From JAADHU01 sp964446495 (lineage in GTDB: Bacteria; Pseudomonadota; Gammaproteobacteria; Steroidobacterales; Woeseiaceae), in contig CAYUOY010000061.1 of NCBI GenBank assembly GCA_964446495.1, forward strand, positions 1-21,439: 21,439 nucleotides of DNA, in the 5' to 3' direction. The notes under the pieces are model-generated. The model saw only the letters and a list, made by a program, of their open reading frames with translations. It had not been told where the DNA came from and did no database searches. This document shows positions 15,965-21,439 of the stretch, piece after piece. Position numbers and translations under genes: made by a program. How positions within the stretch are numbered: the stretch's first letter is position 1; the number at the start of each line of letters is the position of its first letter.

Positions 15965-16045
15965 CGACGTACCGATTTGATTGATGTGGTGTGATTCTCG
16001 AGATAGCTTCTTGTTGGCGAGCAAGGATAGGCCATGCCCGGCGGA

Positions 16046-16966
16046 TCACCAGGCATACAAATAACTCAGGGTGTACATGTCAAAATCGCCGCCACTTGCG
16101 GTTGCAACGCCGGTACTGAAGCTGCCGCGAATTGCGTGCCCTTGTTTCATAGGGAAAACTACCGTCGCTCCTACGCGCGAGTTTCGTTGCAAATCGGCCT
16201 GTCTTATATTTCCAATATTGGTTCGGCCACCGGTATAAAAATTGGCATCCAGTGACGCCCAAAGTCCGGGGCGTATGCGCTTTACGAGGTGAATTTCGGA
16301 TGAGAGCACCGGGTCCTGCTTGCGCGTCTGGCCCACAAACTCATCGTTGTCACTGAAAAACCAGACGCCGAGTTCGAACTCCAACAACAAGCGTGGACCT
16401 ATGGGCCAGATCGCACCAATGGCTGGCTTAACCGACCAGCGGTTGGTCCCGAGATTGATCACCTTGTCTACCTCGTATTCTCCGATTGGCGCCTGAACAA
16501 GCAGGCTCGCCCCGACGATAAATTTCGGGTCCGTTCGCAAAGTCTGAAACTGGGCAATATCCATCATTGGCGCACCGCGTAGATTAATGGCGAACCGAAA
16601 GCGCGCATCCATCATCCCGGAGGTTTTCCGTTGCCGCCGTTCTCCCGCCACAAATCCCTCAGTCACCCCCTCGGAAAACGGCAGACTTACTTGCACGGTT
16701 GCCGTGCGGCCGGACAAGCTAAAAGTCCGCTGATAGGAGAGCAGCAAATAATTAATGTTCGAATCAACGCCTGTAATGGGCAATGAAGCATCGGTGACGA
16801 TATCGCCCGTTGAGTGCTGATAGGCAAGCACCAGGACATTGGTACCATTTGGTGTTGGCCAATAGGCTCTCGGCGCCAGGTCTTGCGCCACGGCATTTCC
16901 GCACGGAAAAACACCTGTCAGCGACAGAAAAGCAAATACAAACCAAGCTCGACAATTCAAGACCAC
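16046..16966 (-). CDS. Outer-membrane beta-barrel transporter (PF13557, phenol MetA-degradation type)
   Basis: This is a predicted outer-membrane barrel of the MetA-pathway phenol-degradation / 'transporter' family, often linked to uptake of hydrophobic substrates. A signal peptide (hydrophobic VFAFLSLTGVFP, cleavage near AVAQD) precedes the family opening DLAPRAYWPTPNGTNVLVLA. Alternating amphipathic strands and a terminal aromatic residue (LSYLYAW) support a barrel. The frame begins with GTG at 16966, but the AGGGA upstream is better spaced for TTG at 16960. Length is about 305 residues, normal. It converges on the hydroxylase large-subunit gene, leaving 81 bp. A role in bringing that enzyme its substrate is possible but rests only on position. 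Confidence 0.86.
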   Translation of the reverse strand: MVLNCRAWFVFAFLSLTGVFPCGNAVAQDLAPRAYWPTPNGTNVLVLAYQHSTGDIVTDASLPITGVDSNINYLLLSYQRTFSLSGRTATVQVSLPFSEGVTEGFVAGERRQRKTSGMMDARFRFAINLRGAPMMDIAQFQTLRTDPKFIVGASLLVQAPIGEYEVDKVINLGTNRWSVKPAIGAIWPIGPRLLLEFELGVWFFSDNDEFVGQTRKQDPVLSSEIHLVKRIRPGLWASLDANFYTGGRTNIGNIRQADLQRNSRVGATVVFPMKQGHAIRGSFSTGVATASGGDFDMYTLSYLYAW

Positions 16967-17134
16967 TAATCCCTGCTAGCACATGCGAAGTCTACGTTCG
17001 CTCGCTGACCAGGGCAAAACGATAGTCGCAATACTGGTTAAGAAGCAAGAACGGCATTAAACTCTGTGAAAAGACGCTGGCGAAAAATCCTGCAGGAAAA
17101 AGTGGCAATCGACGCGAAAAAAGGGGAGAACGCA

Positions 17135-19114
17135 ATGAAATCGAATTCGGTGAGATTGGCCTTTTTCCTCATTTATTGCGCATGGGTGTCGATCGGCTAT
17201 CCGGCCACATTGCGCGAATTGACCGCGACACCCGCTTTCACCGATATCCAGATATCGCCAACCGGTGAATTTCTGGCGATCAGGGTCTTTCAGGATGGCA
17301 AACACCACATCAATTTCGTTTCCCGGGAGACATCTGAGTTGTTGGGAAGAGTTTCATTCGGACGCAGCAACGAGGTCGGTAATTATCATTGGGTAAACGA
17401 AGAACGTGTCGTCGTTGAGGTTCTCGATGCTGCCAGCGGCAAGGAAGCTCCGGCGTACTTTGGCGAATTGTTTGCAGCTAACTACGACGGTACCGAGGGC
17501 GAGCTTATTTTCGGCTATCGATCTGGAGGATCACAGACCGGCATACGTGTTCGAAAAAAGAACTCGGACTTCGCCTGGGCAGAGATTATTGATGTATTGC
17601 CGGATAACAAAAAACAAATATTAATCTCGACGGTCGCGATGTCGCGCGCGGGTGACAAGCGAGCAAAGGCTGTTCAGTTGGATGTATACAGCGGGCTGGA
17701 GAAAAAGAGGATCATGTGGTCCCAGTTTCCCCGCGGCCGGTTCTATACCGACACGAGCGGAACTGTGCGCCTCGTCACCAGCCACAGCCCGGACGGCTCA
17801 TTACATATACAAGGCCTTCAGGAGGGCGCAGAAGAATGGGTCGACATCGAGGAGACGAATCATGGACGGTATTTCACGCCCATGGCAATCTCTGATGACA
17901 AGCAGTCCGTCTACGTTCTGGATAATATCGATGACGACAAAGTCGGGTTGTATGACCTCTCGCTGGCTGGCGACAGTTACGAGAATCTTTACACGCACAA
18001 AAACGTCGACATCACGAACCTGGTGATGACCGCCGATGATCGTAGTGTTATTGCCATCCGGATCGATGACGGCTACCCAAGTTACCTGCTGCTGGCAAAT
18101 CAGGGAGACGAGGCAAAGACCTTCAAACTATTACTCAAGTATTTTTCAGGAAGCACCGTGTCAATTCGCAGTCGCTCCCGTGACGGTCGATATTGGGTGA
18201 TCCGGACAGGAACGGACGTGGATCCTGGCAGCTATCATTTGTACGACCGCGAGGCAAAAACGATCGGAAAGCTCTTCGACTCAAGACCCGACGTCAATTC
18301 AGAAGACCTGGCTGCAATGGAGCCGATCGAGTTCAAGTCATTCGACGGACAGAGCATTGCCGGATATTTCACACCCGCCAGGAACGTATCCGGGGAGGTT
18401 GCGCCGCTGGTCGTCCTGGTTCATGGCGGGCCTCACCTGCGTGATTACTGGGGCTACGATGCAACCGTTCAGGCGCTGGCCACAAACGGGTTTTCGGTAC
18501 TGCAGATCAATTTTCGGGGCTCGACCGGTTACGGCTACGAATTCGAATCGTCAGGGTATCGTCAGTGGGGAAACGAAATTCAGAAAGATATTATTGCAGG
18601 GACCCGGTGGGCCATCGAAGAACATCGCGCCGATGCTGGCAACATCTGCATCATGGGCGGCAGCTTCGGTGCATACTCCGCCGTGCAAAGCGCGACACTC
18701 GCACCCGACCTTTATAACTGCGTGGTAGCCAACGCGGGAATCTATGATCTGCCACTCATGTACAAGAAGGGTGATATTGAATCCGGCTATCTGGGCGAGG
18801 AGTATCTGGAAAGGACTATAGGCCGGGACAATGACGAATTGGAATCGTATTCTCCGGTCAATCGAATCGCACTGCTTGAGTGCCCGATTTTCGTTGCACA
18901 CGGGAAAAAGGATGTTCGGGCACCCTTCGAACATGCGAAGAGATTAAGAAAAGCGCTGGACAAGAATAACAAGCAGTACGAGTGGTTCGTAAAACGCCGG
19001 GAAGCGCATGGGTTCTATGACAATGACAATCAGGTCGAATACCTTCAGGCTGCCATCGAGTTCCTGAACCAGAACCTGTCGCTCGCTCCAGAAACGATAG
19101 GCGGCAAAGATTGA
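17135..19114 (+). CDS. S9 family (prolyl oligopeptidase-like) secreted peptidase
   Basis: This is a serine peptidase of the alpha/beta-hydrolase S9 family with an N-terminal beta-propeller-like region (about residues 25-390) and a C-terminal catalytic domain (about 400-655). The catalytic triad is visible: Ser510 in GGSFGAY, Asp593 in HGKKDVR and His625 in EAHGFY. The oxyanion segment VLVHGGPH precedes it, and NFRGSTGYG is also typical of the family. The ATG at 17135, behind AAGGGGAG, places a signal peptide (SVRLAFFLIYCAWVSIGYPA) at the N-terminus of a 659-residue protein. The frame is open further upstream but lacks comparable support. It is probably periplasmic and acts on short peptides. 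The gene is divergent from the outer-membrane barrel gene. Confidence 0.93.
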   Translation: MKSNSVRLAFFLIYCAWVSIGYPATLRELTATPAFTDIQISPTGEFLAIRVFQDGKHHINFVSRETSELLGRVSFGRSNEVGNYHWVNEERVVVEVLDAASGKEAPAYFGELFAANYDGTEGELIFGYRSGGSQTGIRVRKKNSDFAWAEIIDVLPDNKKQILISTVAMSRAGDKRAKAVQLDVYSGLEKKRIMWSQFPRGRFYTDTSGTVRLVTSHSPDGSLHIQGLQEGAEEWVDIEETNHGRYFTPMAISDDKQSVYVLDNIDDDKVGLYDLSLAGDSYENLYTHKNVDITNLVMTADDRSVIAIRIDDGYPSYLLLANQGDEAKTFKLLLKYFSGSTVSIRSRSRDGRYWVIRTGTDVDPGSYHLYDREAKTIGKLFDSRPDVNSEDLAAMEPIEFKSFDGQSIAGYFTPARNVSGEVAPLVVLVHGGPHLRDYWGYDATVQALATNGFSVLQINFRGSTGYGYEFESSGYRQWGNEIQKDIIAGTRWAIEEHRADAGNICIMGGSFGAYSAVQSATLAPDLYNCVVANAGIYDLPLMYKKGDIESGYLGEEYLERTIGRDNDELESYSPVNRIALLECPIFVAHGKKDVRAPFEHAKRLRKALDKNNKQYEWFVKRREAHGFYDNDNQVEYLQAAIEFLNQNLSLAPETIGGKD

Positions 19115-19176
19115 CCGTTCAGGCTAGCGGCCAGATCACGATCTAAACGCCTTAGTCGAGAACTTTCGCGTTAGAC

Positions 19177-19527
19177 CTACGCGCGACCAATAAACGCGGT
19201 GGTCTGACGACCGGCCGTGCTATCGTCGATCAGCTTGAACGTATTCCATGCGATGGTGATTACGTCATTAGGCTTAAGCTGGCAACGATCGACATTTTTG
19301 TCATTCACCATCGTGCCGTTGGTACTGCCGAGATCTTCGATGAAGATATCCTCATGGCCTTCAAGAAACTCGCTGGGCTTGATTTGCAGGCGTGCGTGCT
19401 GAGTACTCGCCGCAGCGTCGTCGATCTGAACGTCATTTTCCTGGTCTCTGCCGATCGTGACAACCGGCTTATCCAACGGAAATATGCTAACAACGACGTT
19501 GTCCACCATAAGGGCTAACTGTGACAT
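19177..19527 (-). CDS. FHA-domain phosphothreonine-binding protein
   Basis: This is a small cytoplasmic protein consisting almost entirely of a forkhead-associated domain. The key residues are present: TIGR (Gly26-Arg27), ST-QH (Ser41-His44), and DLGSTNGT (65-72). The ATG at 19527, preceded by GGAG at 9 nt, gives 116 residues; an in-frame ATG at 19575 is less likely. After the domain, a short tail ends GRQTTAFIGRA, which carries a possible phosphorylation site (Thr109/Thr110) with Ile at Thr110+3. The gene follows the kinase gene by 60 bp on the same strand, so it is a likely partner or substrate of that kinase, comparable in concept to GarA/OdhI. That role is inference. Confidence 0.9.
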   Translation of the reverse strand: MSQLALMVDNVVVSIFPLDKPVVTIGRDQENDVQIDDAAASTQHARLQIKPSEFLEGHEDIFIEDLGSTNGTMVNDKNVDRCQLKPNDVITIAWNTFKLIDDSTAGRQTTAFIGRA

Positions 19528-19587
19528 TTCTTGCGCTCCAACATAGTTTTCTAAATTCCGCTTGACCCGATGCAAAACCGCACGGCC

Positions 19588-20684
19588 CTATCCTACCTTG
19601 GCAACCCTGATTGATTCTCGCAACGCCGAGATCAACTGGGCGGTATCCTGGTACCTGTCCTCTGACTTCTTGGCAATCATGACAAGAACGGTCGCTGCCA
19701 ATTCGTCCGGGATATCCCCATTGAGTTCATTTGGCGCTTGCGGTGCTTGACTGATGTGCTTCGCAAGAATAGCGCCGAGATCACCGTCGAATGGAACCCG
19801 GCCCGTCAACATATGATAAAGCGATATGCCCAAAGAATAAATATCGCTACGATGATCCACGGTCTCACCACCAGCCTGTTCCGGGCTCATATACATGGGC
19901 GAACCCAATGTAACGCCGTGCTGGGTGTGGACACTTGGTACCGATATCTTGGCGTTGCCAAAATCGGCTAGTTTTGGTGTGCCGGTGGACGTAAACAGAA
20001 TATTCATCGGTTTCACATCGCGACGCACCATCTCAAGACTGTGCGCGTAACCGAGCCCATCAGCGATTTTGCAAGCAACATCGACACTGTGTGCCACTGG
20101 CAGCGCGGTTCCATTTCGCAATTTGTCACCCAGGCTCCCCCCGGTCAACAACTCCATGACAATCCAGAAACAACCGGAATCTTCCACCAAATCATAAATG
20201 CCGACGATATGAGCGTGTGTGACCGACGCGAGAGCGGTCGCCTCCTGGCGAAATCGTTCGCTTTGTTCAGGATNNNNNNNNNNNNNNNNNNNNNNNNNNN
20301 NNNNNNNNNNNNNNNNNNNNNNNNNNNNNNNNNNNNNNNNNNNNNNNNNNNNNNNNNNNNNNNNNNNNNNNNNGTGACCGACGCGAGAGCGGTCGCCTCC
20401 TGGCGAAATCGTTCGCTTTGTTCAGGATCGTTCACCAGGTGACCGAACAGTTGTTTGAGCGCTACCGGCCGCTTTAAGACCGTGTCGTAGCCGGCGTGGA
20501 CCACGCCCATACCGCCGCTGCCGATTACCCTGTCCAATCGATAGCGGCTGTCGGCGCCGATGTACGCTGTTTTCTCCGGCTTGGTTAGAGAGATCAACAG
20601 GGTATTTGCAACATCCTGGCTCTGCGTAGCTGCGGGCCGGTCGTGTGCCACGCCAGCTCCGCGCGACGCGCGCTCTGGAGCCAT
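19588..20684 (-). CDS. Serine/threonine protein kinase (Hanks type), interrupted by an artefactual assembly gap
   Basis: As assembled the gene is broken by 100 Ns (20274-20373) flanked by identical 55-bp copies. Removing the Ns and one copy (155 bases) gives a continuous 313-residue kinase. In that numbering the motifs are the Gly-rich loop GSGGMG (55-60), Lys77 in VALK, Glu96, the catalytic loop RRDVKPMN (Asp171, Asn176), DFG (189-191) and SPEQ. The usual His of HRD is Arg169. The kinase domain fills nearly the whole protein, with no transmembrane or PASTA segment, so it should be cytosolic. Its N-terminal tail holds KTAYIG (38-43), echoed in the downstream FHA protein. The start is uncertain: ATG 20684 is used, but GTG 20651 has the better ribosome-binding site (GGAG, 5 nt). 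Confidence 0.9.
20219..20428. other. Scaffold gap (100 N) flanked by identical 55-bp copies
   Basis: Bases 20219-20273 and 20374-20428 are identical over 55 bp and enclose exactly 100 Ns (20274-20373). Beyond the copies the flanks differ. A 100-N run is a conventional filler for a gap of unknown size, and 55 is a common de Bruijn k-mer length, so two contigs sharing a terminal k-mer were probably joined without merging. Collapsing the overlap repairs the kinase reading frame. Confidence 0.93.
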
Positions 20685-20869
20685 AGCAGTAGCAGTCGCG
20701 GCTTTGCCAGCAATAACGGAGCCGTGCGAATCGCGATTCCGACGCGACGAAGATTTCGTGCAATAGCCGGCTGGTATCGCCGGGCCAGGCGCAGCCGCGC
20801 GCCGCGACGATCTGTTGGCACCCCGTGAATGACCTGAGATTGATCATACGCGGACCAGTGATGCCCGGA

Positions 20870-20885
20870 AGTGACACTGTTCACA
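20870..20885. promoter_or_regulatory. CRP-family-like binding palindrome
   Basis: AGTGA-CACTGT-TCACA matches the CRP/Vfr half-sites TGTGA-N6-TCACA at 9 of 10 positions. It lies between the divergent kinase and secreted-protein genes, about 86 bp upstream of the start site expected from the promoter at 20930-20957. A match this good is expected roughly once by chance across a whole window of this size, so its support comes from its intergenic position. Confidence 0.4.
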
Positions 20886-20929
20886 GGAACTTCAAATGCC
20901 ACCAGACCGCTCCACGAGCGTCAGTGATT

Positions 20930-20957
20930 CTGACCTGGGTTTCGCAGGTGTTATAAT
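20930..20957 (+). promoter_or_regulatory. Sigma70-type promoter for the secreted VCBS-like gene
   Basis: A perfect -10 box TATAAT (20952-20957) is preceded by the extended -10 TGT (20949-20951). A -35-like CTGACC (20930-20935) lies 16 bp upstream. Transcription would start near 20964, about 30 nt before the ATG at 20994. Confidence 0.65.
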
Positions 20958-20993
20958 GTGACCACGCTGCGATCCGATTCACCGAGGAAGGTT

Positions 20994-21439
20994 ATGCGAC
21001 GTTCCTGGTTCAAGAAAACTGCGGCCATCAGATCCGTTGCACCGCCATTTAACTCCAGCCATATCAACCCGTACTGCATTCGATTCCTGTCTCTGCTGCT
21101 GTTCGCCGCACTGTCCAATGTACACGGACAAGTCGCGTTGGCCGACGATCAGATTTTTGATCTACAGGAGCTGTCCGTTAAGGGTCGAGTAGTCGCGTCA
21201 CGATTGGCCGAATTCAATGGCGATCAGCACTTCGACTTGATGATAGTGACCCTTGAGGGGGTCCCACCCGACGAAACTCGCACAATTTGGGTCTACCTCG
21301 GACAGGAGAATGGCAGGTTCCCGACGGTGGCCAGTCACCGTATCGCATTGCCGCGTTGGAGCAGCGTTTACGACGTAGCGGACCTCAGGGAGACACCGGG
21401 CGACGAGTTGCTGCTGTTACGACCCGATGGCGTCACAAT
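20994..21439 (+). CDS. Secreted protein with FG-GAP/VCBS-like repeats, 3' end outside window
   Basis: An open frame starts at ATG 20994, just after AGGAAGG, and runs to the end of the window without a stop (148 codons visible). The N-terminus has a long basic stretch (MRRSWFKKT) and a hydrophobic core, FLSLLLFAALS. A cleavage region follows (VHGQ or ALADD), so it is probably exported. The mature part alternates short phrases such as FDLMIVTLEG, IWVYLGQENGRFP and DELLLLRPDG. Their spacing and D/G-rich pattern resemble FG-GAP/VCBS propeller blades (x-x-D-L-x-V...YLGxGxGxF). Function is unknown; such proteins are usually surface or extracellular. It is divergent from the kinase gene, and the strong promoter and CRP-like site upstream point to regulated expression. 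Confidence 0.75.
   Translation, partial: MRRSWFKKTAAIRSVAPPFNSSHINPYCIRFLSLLLFAALSNVHGQVALADDQIFDLQELSVKGRVVASRLAEFNGDQHFDLMIVTLEGVPPDETRTIWVYLGQENGRFPTVASHRIALPRWSSVYDVADLRETPGDELLLLRPDGVT

Larger units (their letters stand above)
20685..20993. other. Divergent intergenic region, no credible gene
   Basis: About 300 bp lie between the kinase start and the secreted-protein start. Several frames are open here on the minus strand because the sequence is GC-rich and lacks stops, but none has a plausible start, domain or composition. The region contains the CRP-like palindrome and the plus-strand promoter annotated separately. The kinase frame itself remains open to about 20841 without a start codon. 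Confidence 0.6.

Noticed and set aside
19132..19144. Small palindrome AGATCACGATCT after the FHA gene as a terminator
   Set aside because: Five-pair stem with a 2-nt loop and no T-tract on either side.
19588..20684. Two separate truncated kinase genes
   Set aside because: The duplicated 55-bp flanks of the N run and the perfect frame after collapsing them show a single kinase gene.
20422..20902. Two long minus-strand frames overlapping the kinase start region
   Set aside because: Their products are Arg-rich and low in information, they overlap the kinase Gly-rich-loop coding region in other frames, and they lack ribosome-binding sites.

Overview
The window looks like a chromosomal segment of a Gram-negative bacterium, most likely an uncultured or environmental gammaproteobacterium assembled from metagenomic or draft data. 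The support is outer-membrane genes (NodT-type channel, beta-barrel protein), many lipobox lipoproteins, an Mla/Mce-type lipid ABC operon, Tat export, a tRNA-Leu with encoded CCA, and a 100-N scaffold gap. The family assignment is inference. No CRISPR array, prophage or complete insertion sequence is visible.

Layout from left to right. (1) 1-1244: the 3' part of a cyclase-family hydrolase, a clear rho-independent terminator, then a non-coding decay zone holding an apparent FRG-domain gene remnant and an 84-bp imperfect palindrome. (2) 1245-2500 (minus): a lipoprotein serine hydrolase of the beta-lactamase class C fold, preceded by tRNA-Leu(UAA). (3) 2577-6118 (minus): a tightly overlapping lipid-transport operon of STAS-MlaE permease, ATPase, MlaD/MCE protein and PqiC-like lipoprotein. 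(4) 6211-6870 (plus): a potassium channel. (5) 6876-13018 (minus): AI-2E family permease, NodT-type outer-membrane factor, HlyD/EmrA-type adaptor, DUF2955 inner-membrane protein, a two-domain VOC lipoprotein and a tiny Gly/Tyr-rich lipoprotein. The three central genes overlap and look like one export machine. (6) 13239-15964 (plus): a two-gene molybdenum hydroxylase (IorA/IorB type) whose large subunit carries a Tat signal and a lipobox. It converges on an outer-membrane beta-barrel gene (16046-16966, minus). (7) 17135-19114 (plus): a secreted S9-family serine peptidase. (8) 19177-20684 (minus): a Ser/Thr protein kinase followed by a small FHA protein. (9) 20994 to the end (plus): the start of a secreted protein with FG-GAP/VCBS-like sequence behind a near-consensus promoter.

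The most useful results lie at the right end. The 100-N gap inside the kinase is flanked by identical 55-bp copies. Collapsing them removes 155 bases and restores an uninterrupted, canonical kinase frame, so the gap is almost certainly a scaffolding artefact. The kinase N-terminus and the FHA protein C-terminus share a TA[FY]IG peptide with isoleucine at Thr+3. This suggests a phospho-switch in which the kinase marks itself and its FHA partner. The divergent region between the kinase and the secreted protein also holds a CRP-like palindrome.
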